Source: Paenibacillus polygoni (lineage in GTDB: Bacteria > Bacillota > Bacilli > Paenibacillales > Paenibacillaceae). From it: 64,000 nucleotides of DNA. The position numbers and the translations under genes are program-made. Positions 8,419 to 18,127 of the stretch are shown in pieces. The stretch lies in NCBI RefSeq assembly GCF_030263935.1, contig NZ_CP127162.1, forward strand, positions 2,241,501 to 2,305,500. The letters are read 5' to 3'. Each line of letters begins with the position of its first letter. The stretch's first letter is position 1. The notes below the pieces were generated by a model that was not told where the DNA came from, made no database searches, and saw only the letters and a program-made list of their open reading frames with translations.

Positions 8419-9885
8419 ATGAGGGATTGTTATGAACTGCATCATGTTAATATTGAAGAATCTACGATCGGCAACTTACAAGTTGCCATGGAGAAGGGGG
8501 AAGTTAGTTCTAGAGACCTTGTTATGTATTACCTGCACCGTATTGCAACCTATGACCAAGACGGACCAAACATAAATTCTGTTATGGAAATAAATCCTGA
8601 CGCTATTTTTATCGTGGAGGCACTAGATTGTGAAAGAAAAAATGTGGGTGTTAAAGGGCCATTACACGGAATTCCAGTTCTGCTTAAGGATAATATAGAA
8701 ACAAAGGATAAGATGCGTACAAGTGCTGGGGCAATTGCTTTGGAGAATCATATCAGTTCAAGAGATGCTTTTCTTGTACAGAAGTTAAGAGAAGCGGGCG
8801 CTGTTATTCTAGGAAAGACGAACATGACAGAATGGGCTAATGGGATGTCTACGGAGATGTGGGCGGGATACAGTTCAAGAGGAGGACAAGTCTTAAACCC
8901 TTATGGTGACTTTTTTGCGGGAGGTTCAAGCACAGGTTCCGCTGCAGCGGTAGCAGCGAATTTCATTACAGTTTCAATAGGGACGGAAACTTCTGCATCC
9001 ATATTAAGTCCCGCTATTCAGAATTCGATCGTGGGTATAAAGCCGACAGTTGGACTGATCAGCCGTTCGGGGATCATCCCTTTTTCTTATTCACAAGATA
9101 CCCCGGGCCCAATGGCGAAAACGGTTACGGATGCAGCCATCTTACTGGGTGCACTCGCAGGGAAAGATGAGAATGACTCCGCAACCTGGAAAAATCCAAA
9201 TCCGAATATGGACTATACGACGTTTTTAGATGGTGATGGATTAAAGAATGCAACCATTGGAATCTTTAGAAATGCACCTATAGGTCGGTATCGTGATGCA
9301 GATGAATATGATGCGGAATTGTTTGAGGATGCGATAATAAAGTTAAAACAAGCAGGCGCTAATATTATAGAAGATATAGAGATCCCATCGTTTCTTAGAG
9401 AGTGGGGATGGAACAAGATAAATTACGAGTTTAAGCATAGTGTTGAAAATTACCTGCAGAGTCTTCCACCTCATATTCCGGTCCATTCTCTTCGTGAGCT
9501 GATTGATTGGAACGAACAGAACGCTGAAAGGGCACTCAAGTATGGACAAAATCTTTTAGAGCATAAAGAACAATTAGATAATCCACTCAAGAATTCAAAA
9601 TACATAGTAGAAGTGATATCTGATCTATACCAATCACAAAATAACGGTATTGATTACGCAGTCAATAAGTATGGTCTAGATGCAATCCTTTTTCCATCTT
9701 ATGTAGGTGCTGATATCAGCGCTAGAGCAGGCTATCCTTCGATCGCAGTTCCTGCAGGTTATAAAGACAGCGGAAGACCATTTGGAATTACATTTGCAGG
9801 TACAGCATTCAGCGAACCTACTCTGATACGTATCGCATTTGCATTTGAGCAACTAACTTCGTGTAGAAAAAAACCGAACTTCTAG
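8419..9885 (+). CDS. Amidase-signature family amidase
   Basis: About 488 aa, the normal size. The catalytic Lys is in LLKDNIETKD. The amidase signature GGSSTGSAAAVAAN supplies the cis-Ser, but the usual segment with the nucleophile, G-x-x-T-GG-S, reads GTETSASILSPA, so two glycines are replaced while Ser is kept. Members hydrolyse carboxamides (peptide amides, aryl-acylamides, glutaminyl-tRNA). Because it stands alone without gatB/gatC it is unlikely to be GatA. ATG at 8419 or GTG at 8410 may be the start. Confidence 0.85.
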   Translation: MRDCYELHHVNIEESTIGNLQVAMEKGEVSSRDLVMYYLHRIATYDQDGPNINSVMEINPDAIFIVEALDCERKNVGVKGPLHGIPVLLKDNIETKDKMRTSAGAIALENHISSRDAFLVQKLREAGAVILGKTNMTEWANGMSTEMWAGYSSRGGQVLNPYGDFFAGGSSTGSAAAVAANFITVSIGTETSASILSPAIQNSIVGIKPTVGLISRSGIIPFSYSQDTPGPMAKTVTDAAILLGALAGKDENDSATWKNPNPNMDYTTFLDGDGLKNATIGIFRNAPIGRYRDADEYDAELFEDAIIKLKQAGANIIEDIEIPSFLREWGWNKINYEFKHSVENYLQSLPPHIPVHSLRELIDWNEQNAERALKYGQNLLEHKEQLDNPLKNSKYIVEVISDLYQSQNNGIDYAVNKYGLDAILFPSYVGADISARAGYPSIAVPAGYKDSGRPFGITFAGTAFSEPTLIRIAFAFEQLTSCRKKPNF

Positions 9886-9927
9886 AATCTAATTTCCACT
9901 CTCATCTTCATGAAAAGGAGGAAGTCT

Positions 9928-10485
9928 ATGATAAAGCGAATATTATCAATCCTACTAATCATATCATTGGTACTAATTCAGCTAATGACTTTTCTTTCTT
10001 CAAAAGCATATGCATGTAGTTGTGCCTTTCTTGAGACAAAGGAGAAATTAGAACTCTATTCTGCAGTTTTTGAAGGGACAGTCATTGAAATTGGTGAAAC
10101 GAAAAGTTTATCCCCATATAGTCAGGTGCGTGATTATACTTTTGAGGTGGAGAGAGGATGGAAGGGTGTTAAGGATAAAAAGGTTATCGTCACGAGTCTA
10201 GATGGCGGTTCAAATTCATGTGGTTATCAGTTCAGTAAAGACCAAACCTATCTTGTGTACGCGAGCCTGGATAAAGATGATACGCTCATAACGAGTCTTT
10301 GCAGTAACAACCTTCTAAGTTCGGAAGCAGGAGAAGAACTGAAGCAATTAGGAGCCGGACAGCACATAAATAGTAACAATGAAGAAGGCACTCCATCCTC
10401 AATTATCCTATATAGCATCTTGATTCTCATATTATTATTAATCATCGTAGCGGTATGGAGAATTAGAACAAGAATAAGAAAATGA
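9928..10485 (+). CDS. Secreted TIMP/NTR-like protein with C-terminal anchor
   Basis: ATG at 9928 follows AAAGGAGGAAG. A signal peptide (hydrophobic about residues 5-25) ends before CSCAF, the hallmark start of TIMP/netrin-like domains found in Bacillales surface proteins. Further cysteines (SNSCGYQF, LCSNN) would give disulfides. The C-terminus has a transmembrane helix (IILYSILILILLLIIVAVW) followed by an Arg/Lys tail, so the domain faces outside. Role unknown. Confidence 0.7.
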   Translation: MIKRILSILLIISLVLIQLMTFLSSKAYACSCAFLETKEKLELYSAVFEGTVIEIGETKSLSPYSQVRDYTFEVERGWKGVKDKKVIVTSLDGGSNSCGYQFSKDQTYLVYASLDKDDTLITSLCSNNLLSSEAGEELKQLGAGQHINSNNEEGTPSSIILYSILILILLLIIVAVWRIRTRIRK

Positions 10486-10539
10486 GGTTATCTGTTACCG
10501 CTTGAAGGAACCGTTCCATCTCCAGCGAATTACAGATTG

Positions 10540-10568
10540 TTGACAACGTTTTCAAATTAAGTGGATAT
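10540..10568 (+). promoter_or_regulatory. Candidate CcpA cre site overlapping a -35 box
   Basis: Bases 10540-10555 (TTGACAACGTTTTCAA) match the cre consensus WTGNNARCGNWWWCAW at every position. The first six bases are also a perfect -35 hexamer; a weak -10 (GATATG) sits 18 bases downstream. It lies 28 bases before the YesM-like kinase gene, so carbon catabolite repression of the transporter locus is likely. Confidence 0.55.
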
Positions 10569-10582
10569 GGTGAGGATGATTT

Positions 10583-12361
10583 ATGAAAAATCGTTTTCGG
10601 TTTTCTCTGCGATTCAAATTTATTACCGGATTTTCGCTGATTATGGTGCCGCTAGTTCTATTCCTCTACTTTAATAACGTCTATGCAATGGGTGTAGTAC
10701 GCGATCAGGTCTCTCTGACGAATCGCAATTATGTTGTTAAGAATGTGGAAGAGAATGAACGGATTTTGAAGGAAACGAATCGATATTTATACAGTCTGGG
10801 AGAACAGGACCCGGATATCATTTCGCTATTTTTCTTATCTTATGGAAGCGGCGATTACACGATTGCCAAGCAGCGGATTGTCAATAAGTTTAGAACGGAT
10901 CTCGGATTTTATGATCTGCTGGATGGTTTATTTCTATATGATATCGTTCATCAGGACACCGTGCTGGCTACGCAAAATGGATATGATGAAAAAATTACAG
11001 CGATTAAGGAATTGATGCCGGAAGCTTCCCGCAAAAGAGCAGACGTTCCTACGTATAAATGGGAGATTGTTCAGATCAAAGACCGCTATCACCTCGTGAA
11101 AACGGTGCGAATTAATGAACAGTTTATAGCCGGAGCCTGGGTACCGATAGACAGTCTCAATCAGCGGATCCACAGCACAGAATGGGGGGAAGGCGGCGGC
11201 TCAGTTATTTTATCGAATCGGGGGACTCCGTTATCAAGCACGGAGATACCAGGGGAAACCGTACAACTGGCTTCACAAAATAGATCAGCCTTCACCTCGT
11301 TATATCAGGTTGTGGAACAAGGGGAAGAACATGATCGTTATCTAATGATCGGCGTACCTGCTCATGAGGCAGTCATTAACTATGTGGTTATGTTGCCAGA
11401 GTCAAGCATTATGCGAAACTTGCCTGTATTCCAGCAAATTATCCGCCTGCTCCCCTTTGCCGCATCCATTGTACTTCTTCTCACGCTCTTCTTTCTAAGA
11501 CAAGTTCTGTTCAAACCAATGAACACACTGATCCGAGGGATGAAAAAGGTCAGCCGAGGGGAACTGAATGTGAAACTCGGTCCATCGTCTTCTCCTGAAT
11601 TCACCTTTGTAACGGAAACCTTCAATCAGATGACGGCAGAAGTACAGGATTTGAAAATCGGTATGTACGAAGAGCAGCTCCGTGTTCAAGAGGCGGAACT
11701 GAAACAGCTGCAAATGCAAATCAATCCTCATTTTTATTTAAATTCACTTCATATTATTCACAGTTTAGCAGCCTTGCATAAAAATGATCTAGTTCAGAAA
11801 ATGGCAGAACACCTAGCTGGTTATTTTCGCTTCAGTATGCAAGCCGACCGCAGCTTCATTCCGATCAAAGACGAACTAAAACATGTAGAGAACTATCTTG
11901 AAATTCAGAAACTGCGATTTCCGAATCGACTACAGTACGAGTGGGAACTAGACCCAAGGTGTGAAGAGATCCTTCTTCCTCCTTTAACCCTTCAGCCCTT
12001 TGTTGAGAATAGCGTGCTCTACGGTTTTAAGAAGGGAAGAGATATACTCTGCATTACGATCAGGGTCATCTATTTACCAGAAGAGAAGCAGCTTTGGATA
12101 CGGATTCAGGATAATGGTCCGGGTTTCCCAGAAGATGTGCTTGCTAGGCTGCAAGAGGGTGAATATACACCCGAGGAAAAAACGGGGAAAAGTATTGGCA
12201 TCTGGAATGTACAGCATCGTCTTCGGAAAATGAAAGAGGCGAATGCAGAGCTTTATTTTGATAATGAGATCGGCGGCGGAGCGAAGGTACAGATAAAAAT
12301 GAACTGTCTTAGTCAATTGGGGGAGGAGATAACGAATGTACAGCTTGCTCATCGTGGATGA
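10583..12361 (+). CDS. YesM-type sensor histidine kinase
   Basis: 592 aa. TM helices lie near residues 11-31 and 282-302, enclosing an extracellular sensing region. A HAMP segment follows, then a His_kinase domain (QINPHFYLNSLHIIHSL) with the phospho-acceptor His at about 383. The ATPase domain has N-box PFVENSVLYGFKKG and G-box DNGPGFPED. This class senses sugars or oligosaccharides for the adjacent transporter. Its 3' end overlaps the response-regulator gene by 26 bases, so translation is coupled. Confidence 0.9.
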   Translation: MKNRFRFSLRFKFITGFSLIMVPLVLFLYFNNVYAMGVVRDQVSLTNRNYVVKNVEENERILKETNRYLYSLGEQDPDIISLFFLSYGSGDYTIAKQRIVNKFRTDLGFYDLLDGLFLYDIVHQDTVLATQNGYDEKITAIKELMPEASRKRADVPTYKWEIVQIKDRYHLVKTVRINEQFIAGAWVPIDSLNQRIHSTEWGEGGGSVILSNRGTPLSSTEIPGETVQLASQNRSAFTSLYQVVEQGEEHDRYLMIGVPAHEAVINYVVMLPESSIMRNLPVFQQIIRLLPFAASIVLLLTLFFLRQVLFKPMNTLIRGMKKVSRGELNVKLGPSSSPEFTFVTETFNQMTAEVQDLKIGMYEEQLRVQEAELKQLQMQINPHFYLNSLHIIHSLAALHKNDLVQKMAEHLAGYFRFSMQADRSFIPIKDELKHVENYLEIQKLRFPNRLQYEWELDPRCEEILLPPLTLQPFVENSVLYGFKKGRDILCITIRVIYLPEEKQLWIRIQDNGPGFPEDVLARLQEGEYTPEEKTGKSIGIWNVQHRLRKMKEANAELYFDNEIGGGAKVQIKMNCLSQLGEEITNVQLAHRG

Positions 12362-13973
12362 TGAATATTATGCAGTTGAAGCTATGCTGCACGCTGTAGA
12401 TTGGAAAGGAATCGGGATTGATCATCTCTATACAGCGATGTCAGCGGATGAAGCTCGAAGCGTACTTATCAACAGCGAGGTTGATATTATGATCTGTGAT
12501 ATTGAAATGCCGGAGGAAGACGGATTATCTCTTCAGATCTGGGTTCAGCAGCATGCAGCTCAGGTGGAGACCATTTTTCTAACGGGCCACGCCGAGTTTT
12601 CGTATGCACAAAAAGCGATTCAGCTACACAGCTTCGATTATCTCTTGAAGCCTATTGCTTCAGCCAGCTTAATGGAAACCGTCAAACGAGCATTAGAAAA
12701 ACGAATGCAAAACCTTGAATTCACTAAATTAACAAAAACTTATGAGGCTTATGCAAAAGAAGATCAATCTTGGAAACCAAAGCGAATGACCCGATTCTGG
12801 AAAGATCTCTGCTCTTCTCGTTATCCCATGAATGAAGCGAAAATTAAGGAGTTAAAGTTAATTTATCATGTGGATATCGATCCAGGAACCTTCATTCTGC
12901 CCATATTATTCCGCGTTGAGGAATGGCTAAGAAAATTCCCTGATCAAGATCTTGATATTATGGAGTTTGGACTGTGTAATGCCGCGGAAGAATTCGTTCT
13001 AAATGGAAGTATGGGGGATGCGATAGCAGATCAGCGCGGTTATGTTCTGGTCTTGTTATATGCATCTGAACCGCTTCCACAATTTCCAGATCCACTCGAA
13101 CTCACCTGTAAAGATTATATGGCTAGGTGTACTACTTATTTGTCATGCCGTCTGTCCTGCTACATTGGGGAATGGACACTGCTAACCAATATGCCGGAGT
13201 CTTATCGAAAGTTGAAGCAAGTCCACAGGCATAACGTGGCAGGCAGTGACGGAGTTCAGTATATGCGACCGAGTTTGGAGAAACAAGCATCTACATCTGA
13301 ACTTATTCCTCTGCCGTGGGCATCTGACATATCACTACTTATGGAGACAGGAAAAATAAAGGAAGTACTATATAAAGCAGACGAACTCATTGATTGGATC
13401 GAAGATCATAAGAATGGTTCAGCAGAGCATTTGCAATCTTACTATCACGCAATGCTCCATTCCATTTACCCATTACTTCATAAGAATGGTATATCGCTAT
13501 ATCGTATTTATCCTGCAGAAGAACCTTTGGAAACGGAGGTAACAAGATCCTTGGCGGCACTTCGGGAGTGGGCGCATGATCTCATCTCTCGTGCGGGTCT
13601 GCTGCTTCATCCGGATGGAGAGGATACGCACTCGGTAGTGGAACAAGTATGTCTATATATTGATGCGAGGCTGGAATATGATCTCGGGAGAGAAGAAATT
13701 GCAGAATTCGCTCGGTTTCACCCAGCCTATTTATCGAGACTGTTTAAGAAGGAAACAGGGATCTCTCTTAGTGACTACATTCTTCAAGCAAGGATAAAAA
13801 AAGCACAAGAGCTACTGCTCAACTCGAATGCCACAGTTACTGAAATAGCAAGCAAAGCAGGTTATGTAAATTACACTCATTTTACTAAAATGTTTAAGAA
13901 ATATACGGGTCTTACTCCCCAGCAATACCGTAGACAGAATGGGAATAAGACAGATCAAAAGCGGACGCTGTGA
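12336..13973 (+). CDS. YesN-type AraC-family response regulator
   Basis: 545 aa. The N-terminal receiver domain has acidic residues DDEYYA, phospho-acceptor Asp near residue 55 (MICDIEMPEEDG) and the Lys in YLLKPIA. A long middle region follows. The C-terminal AraC DNA-binding domain has two helix-turn-helices (REEIAEFARFHPAYLSRLFK; TVTEIASKAGYVNYTHF). It forms a pair with the upstream kinase and probably activates the ABC transporter genes that follow. A terminator overlaps its stop codon. Confidence 0.9.
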   Translation: MYSLLIVDDEYYAVEAMLHAVDWKGIGIDHLYTAMSADEARSVLINSEVDIMICDIEMPEEDGLSLQIWVQQHAAQVETIFLTGHAEFSYAQKAIQLHSFDYLLKPIASASLMETVKRALEKRMQNLEFTKLTKTYEAYAKEDQSWKPKRMTRFWKDLCSSRYPMNEAKIKELKLIYHVDIDPGTFILPILFRVEEWLRKFPDQDLDIMEFGLCNAAEEFVLNGSMGDAIADQRGYVLVLLYASEPLPQFPDPLELTCKDYMARCTTYLSCRLSCYIGEWTLLTNMPESYRKLKQVHRHNVAGSDGVQYMRPSLEKQASTSELIPLPWASDISLLMETGKIKEVLYKADELIDWIEDHKNGSAEHLQSYYHAMLHSIYPLLHKNGISLYRIYPAEEPLETEVTRSLAALREWAHDLISRAGLLLHPDGEDTHSVVEQVCLYIDARLEYDLGREEIAEFARFHPAYLSRLFKKETGISLSDYILQARIKKAQELLLNSNATVTEIASKAGYVNYTHFTKMFKKYTGLTPQQYRRQNGNKTDQKRTL

Positions 13974-13989
13974 GCGTTTCGCTTTTTTT
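13960..13989 (+). terminator. Rho-independent terminator after response regulator gene
   Basis: AGCGGACGCT, a three-base loop, then AGCGTTTCGC and seven T. The stem contains one G/T bulge and overlaps the last codons of the response regulator gene. Confidence 0.7.
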
Positions 13990-14034
13990 ATGCCAGATGT
14001 CATCAAATGACACAATAAGAGGTTACGATACGGA

Positions 14035-14064
14035 GTATTTGAGCTGCGGCCTGAATCTTATAAT
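14035..14064 (+). promoter_or_regulatory. Probable activator-dependent promoter of the ABC transporter genes
   Basis: A perfect -10 TATAAT at 14059-14064 has no good -35 hexamer at the right distance. This fits a promoter that needs the AraC-type regulator encoded just upstream. It lies about 65 bases before the likely permease start. Confidence 0.45.
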
Positions 14065-14130
14065 GAAGTTAACCACTGAAGTGAGAGGGTGAACAGTGAA
14101 CTTATAACAAAGAGGGAAAGGTGTAGAGCA

Positions 14131-15069
14131 ATGCCAAAGCCGATAAAGAAAAAGAAAACCATGCTGTACAATCTGGGCAAATACAAAGTGCTGTATCTGA
14201 TGTTTTTGCCAGGGGTTGTGTTTCTGCTGATTAATAACTATTTGCCGATGTTTGGAGTCATTATCGCTTTCAAAAATGTGAACTACACGGATGGGATTCT
14301 CGGAAGTCCTTGGGCTGGACTGGAAAATTTCAAGTATTTGTTCGGCACATCAGATGCATGGGAAATTACACGAAACACACTGGCTTACAATGTGGTGTTT
14401 ATTCTGCTGAATCTGGTGCTCGGCGCAGGTCTTGCTATTTTGCTGAGTGAAGTGAAAGGAAGATTTACATCCAAGTTTTATCAGTCGGTCATGCTGCTTC
14501 CATACTTTCTATCCATGATCGTAATCAGTTATCTGGTACTCGCTTTCCTTGGTAAAGACTCGGGGTTCATGAACACAAGCTTTCTGCCGTTCTTTGGGAA
14601 GGAACCGATAGACTGGTATTCTGAGCCGGAATACTGGCCGTATATTTTACCCTTTGTGAACACTTGGAAAAACATTGGTTACTATGTGGTCATCTACCTG
14701 GCAGCTGTCATCGGAATCAGTGAAGAGTATTATGAGGCAGCCATACTTGATGGGGCGAGTAAGTGGAATCAGGTCCGCTTTATTACGGTTCCGTTCCTAT
14801 ATCCGCTGATGATCGTCATGACGTTACTGCAGATCGGCCGTATTTTTTATGCGGATTTTGGATTGTTCTATCAGGTTCCGCTCGAATCCGGCGCTCTATT
14901 CCCCGTAACGAATGTACTAGATACCTATGTCTATCGTACGTTCCTCATCGGGGGTGACATTGGTATGTCTTCAGCAGCGGGGCTGTACCAAGCAGTTGTC
15001 GGTTTTGCACTTGTGCTGCTGTCCAATTCCATTGTTCGTCGTATCAATAAGGATAACGCATTATTTTAG
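14131..15069 (+). CDS. LplB-type ABC sugar transporter permease
   Basis: ATG at 14131 follows AAAGGTGTAGAG; a GTG at 14089 would add 14 residues. Six hydrophobic segments, with the LplB/YtcP-type start (LMFLPGVVFLLINNYLPMFG) and the EAA loop YYEAAILDGASKWNQVRFITVPFL that docks the ATPase. It pairs with the permease 15 bases downstream. No ATPase gene is present, as usual when a shared MsmX-like ATPase serves several systems. Confidence 0.9.
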   Translation: MPKPIKKKKTMLYNLGKYKVLYLMFLPGVVFLLINNYLPMFGVIIAFKNVNYTDGILGSPWAGLENFKYLFGTSDAWEITRNTLAYNVVFILLNLVLGAGLAILLSEVKGRFTSKFYQSVMLLPYFLSMIVISYLVLAFLGKDSGFMNTSFLPFFGKEPIDWYSEPEYWPYILPFVNTWKNIGYYVVIYLAAVIGISEEYYEAAILDGASKWNQVRFITVPFLYPLMIVMTLLQIGRIFYADFGLFYQVPLESGALFPVTNVLDTYVYRTFLIGGDIGMSSAAGLYQAVVGFALVLLSNSIVRRINKDNALF

Positions 15070-15084
15070 AAGGAGGAGAGTTCT

Positions 15085-16002
15085 TTGCATATGGGTCCCA
15101 CCGATAGCCCGCTTCATGTCTCCAAACGATCAGGAGCTGTTATTCATGCTTTTTTCATCTTCTATGCAGCTCTGTGTATCTTGCCGCTCATACTTGTGCT
15201 CTCGATTTCGTTATCCGATGAAACGACCGTCATTGCGAATGGATACCGGTTTATTCCAGAGACATTTAGTGTAAGCGCTTATGAATTTTTGTTCAAAGAT
15301 ATGGATCAGATCATTCGATCGTATGGAGTATCTATTTTCGTTACGGTCGTAGGTACAGTGATCAGCGTTGCCCTTACGGCTTGTTATGCTTACCCGCTGT
15401 CCAGAAGTGATCTGCCGTATCGTGGATTCTTTGCATTCTTTATTTTCTTCACCATGCTGTTTAATGGCGGTCTGGTACCTTGGTACCTGGTCTATGTGAA
15501 CTTACTGGATCTTAAAAATACCTTATGGGTATTGATTATGCCGATGCTCATGTCACCTTTTTTTGTGCTCGTCATGCGTACCTTCTTTTCAAGTTCCATT
15601 CCAATGTCGATCCTGGAGTCGGCCCGTGTGGACGGCGCAGGAGAATTTCGTACCTTTGTAAGGATTGTTCTTCCGCTGTCTCTGCCGGTACTCGCAACGG
15701 TTGCCTTATTCAGCACACTGAATTATTGGAACGATTGGTATCTCAGCATGATCTTTATTTCTGATAATAAAACGATTAGTCTTCAGTATCTCATGTACCG
15801 AACATTGCTTGATATCCAGTACCTTACTTCAAATTCCAATGTGGCTTCGCAGATTTCTTCACAAGGAGGGATGCTCGACCTGCCGAATAAGACTTTGCAG
15901 ATGGCTATGGCTGTTGTGGGGATCGGACCGATTGTCCTCGCCTATCCTTTCTTCCAGCGCTATTTCATCAAAGGACTGACGGTTGGTGCGGTAAAAGGCT
16001 AG
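15085..16002 (+). CDS. LplC-type ABC sugar transporter permease
   Basis: TTG start at 15085 after AAGGAGGAGAG. 305 aa with six TM segments and EAA loop ILESARVDGAGEFRTFVRIV. The ending YFIKGLTVGAVKG is diagnostic of LplC/YtcP permeases. It forms the second half of the importer channel. Confidence 0.92.
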   Translation: MHMGPTDSPLHVSKRSGAVIHAFFIFYAALCILPLILVLSISLSDETTVIANGYRFIPETFSVSAYEFLFKDMDQIIRSYGVSIFVTVVGTVISVALTACYAYPLSRSDLPYRGFFAFFIFFTMLFNGGLVPWYLVYVNLLDLKNTLWVLIMPMLMSPFFVLVMRTFFSSSIPMSILESARVDGAGEFRTFVRIVLPLSLPVLATVALFSTLNYWNDWYLSMIFISDNKTISLQYLMYRTLLDIQYLTSNSNVASQISSQGGMLDLPNKTLQMAMAVVGIGPIVLAYPFFQRYFIKGLTVGAVKG

Positions 16003-16101
16003 GTCGTGAAACAGAAGTCCGCACGTACGGAAAATGTTAAAAAGAAAGACAGATCAGAATGAGTAACAAGAAAGCTGTGTAAAAATGAACTCATTATTAA
16101 A

Positions 16102-16221
16102 TGAATCAATTTCATAATACCTTTAGTTGCTTTAATCAGGGGTATATATAGATCAAAAAGGTTTTGTTTGTCTATATATAGTTACAAATTCATCATTTTA
16201 ATGAGTTATGAAATTGATTCA
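16102..16221. repeat. Nested inverted repeat between permease and binding-protein genes
   Basis: A perfect 16-bp inverted repeat (TGAATCAATTTCATAA at 16102 and its complement ending at 16221) encloses a second 10-bp inverted repeat (TATATATAGA at 16143, complement at 16171-16180). In mRNA this would form a long two-stage hairpin immediately before the binding-protein gene. A processing or stability element raising binding-protein expression is plausible. Confidence 0.6.
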
Positions 16222-16252
16222 AATGCGTAAATTATATAAGGGAGGTCATGTC

Positions 16253-17809
16253 ATGACCGGGTTTCAGGTTGGACGTTTAGTCAAACGGAAAAGATCCATC
16301 ATATTGGCAACATTCACTGCATTTGCCCTAGTTCTCAGCGCTTGTTCGGGGGGAGGAAGTGGAAGTACTGCACCTACGGATGAGCCTAAGACGGGTGGAA
16401 ATGCCGAAGTGAAAGCGGAAAAGTCCTACGAAGTATCTTTGTTCTATCCAGGGACACCGCAGAAAGATGTAGAGAAGGTACAGGCCGAGATTAATAAATA
16501 TATAGAACCTAAAATTGGAGCCACACTGAAAATTAACGCGATTGACTGGGGACAATGGGACAACAAGCTGAATCTCATGATCTCCTCTGGTGAGAAATCA
16601 GATATTATTTTTACGGCGGCATGGCAGAATTACACCGTGAATGTTGCTAAAGGTGCTTTCTTACCATTAAACGATCTGCTGGATAAAGCTGGCCCGGACA
16701 TCATTAAGAATCTTGACCCTGCATTCCTGGAAGGATCGAAGGTAGACGGGAAGAATTACGGTGTTCCTACCAATAAGGAATTAGCAGCAACTCGAGGTGT
16801 ACTCGTTAGAAAAGATTTGCTCGAAAAATATAACCTTGATATTACGAATGTGAAAACGTGGGCCGATCTTGAGCCGCTGCTCAAAACAATTAAGGAAAAC
16901 GAACCTAGCGTAACTCCGTTTTATATGTCCAATTCTACAGGCAACGGACTATTAGATAACCTGGATTGGGACTATCTTGGCGATGCATCCGTTCCTGGCG
17001 TCATTCGTAAAATCGGTTCTGACACGACCGTCATGAACGAAGTAGAGACCCCTGAATTTAAAGAAGCCGCTGCCCTTGCTCGTAAATGGTATGAAGCGGG
17101 ATATATTAATAGTGATTCTGCAACTTCTACCGTATTCCCGAAAGATCAGGCGAAAGCCGGCAAAGTCTTCATGTGGACAGATGGAATGAAACCCGGAAAA
17201 GATAAGGAAGAGGAGAGTTATGTCGGCTTCCCGCTGACTCAGATCGAACTTACACAGCCTACGATCACTACAGGAGACGCGTCTGGAGCGATGCTCGCGA
17301 TCTCTCGTACTTCGGAAAATCCTGAAAAAGCAATGGCAGTCATTAACCTGCTCCACTCGGATCCGTACGTGAATAATTTGCTCAACTTTGGTATTGAGGG
17401 CGAACACTATGTGAAAAAAGAAGGCAGCGAAAATATCATCAGCCTGCCTGAAGGCACAGATCCAAACAACCGGACCTACAACCCAGGAGCTCAGTGGCAG
17501 CTTGGTAATCAGTTCCTGAATTATCTATGGGACAATGAAGATCCCGAAAAATGGGCAAAATTCAAAGATTTTAATGCAAGAGGTGTAAAATCCCCAGCAC
17601 TTGGATTTACGTTTAACAGCCAGTCTGTTAAAAATGAAATTGCCGCAGTAAATAACGTCAACAAGCAGTTTAAACCAGCACTTACTTCCGGAGCAGTAAA
17701 TCCGGATGAAATGATTCCAAAATATGCAGAGAAATTAAAAGCTGCCGGTATAGATAAAATTATCGCTGAGAAACAAAAACAGCTGGATGCTTTTTTGGCA
17801 AGTAACTAG
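16253..17809 (+). CDS. Extracellular sugar-binding lipoprotein (LplA-type)
   Basis: ATG at 16253 with GGGAGGTC upstream; the ATG at 16208 lies inside an inverted repeat. Signal peptide with lipobox LSAC, then a Gly/Ser linker. A type-2 periplasmic-binding fold of about 480 aa follows, with a DUF3502-like C-terminal part (NARGVKSPALGFTFNSQSV). It captures oligosaccharide for the two permeases upstream. Ligand not predictable. Confidence 0.9.
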   Translation: MTGFQVGRLVKRKRSIILATFTAFALVLSACSGGGSGSTAPTDEPKTGGNAEVKAEKSYEVSLFYPGTPQKDVEKVQAEINKYIEPKIGATLKINAIDWGQWDNKLNLMISSGEKSDIIFTAAWQNYTVNVAKGAFLPLNDLLDKAGPDIIKNLDPAFLEGSKVDGKNYGVPTNKELAATRGVLVRKDLLEKYNLDITNVKTWADLEPLLKTIKENEPSVTPFYMSNSTGNGLLDNLDWDYLGDASVPGVIRKIGSDTTVMNEVETPEFKEAAALARKWYEAGYINSDSATSTVFPKDQAKAGKVFMWTDGMKPGKDKEEESYVGFPLTQIELTQPTITTGDASGAMLAISRTSENPEKAMAVINLLHSDPYVNNLLNFGIEGEHYVKKEGSENIISLPEGTDPNNRTYNPGAQWQLGNQFLNYLWDNEDPEKWAKFKDFNARGVKSPALGFTFNSQSVKNEIAAVNNVNKQFKPALTSGAVNPDEMIPKYAEKLKAAGIDKIIAEKQKQLDAFLASN

Positions 17810-17830
17810 TTTTACATTGTAATTATTTAG

Positions 17831-17868
17831 AAGAACTGTACCCGAGAATGAGGGTATGGTTCTTTTTT
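17831..17868 (+). terminator. Rho-independent terminator of the transporter operon
   Basis: Stem AAGAACTGTACCC paired with GGGTATGGTTCTT, followed by TTTTA, 22 bases after the binding-protein stop. The rest of the gap to 18127 shows no gene. Confidence 0.75.
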
Positions 17869-18127
17869 ATTCAACTTACCAGGGGATGCAGGACCACATT
17901 CTGAACAAATTAGTACGAATGATTTTCGCGAATATCGTGTTACTGCTTCCAAATTCACAGCGCGGGGTGTAAACTATTACATGTTTACCAATTAATCACA
18001 TTTAGAGTTGAAAAAACTCCATTATGGGCATGGCGCTGAGCTTCCTTGGGTTTATATAACGAGTTCGTGAGCTAAATGTTGGAATTATAACATAAAACAT
18101 GATTTAAATGTATAAGGGGAGTTCCAT

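Noticed and set aside
8419..9885. Amidase as GatA of the tRNA-dependent amidotransferase
   Set aside because: No gatB or gatC next to it and the nucleophile segment departs from the GatA pattern.
17869..18127. Regulatory RNA or riboswitch before the pentapeptide-repeat gene
   Set aside because: I see no extended pairing or known riboswitch core; only weak short palindromes.
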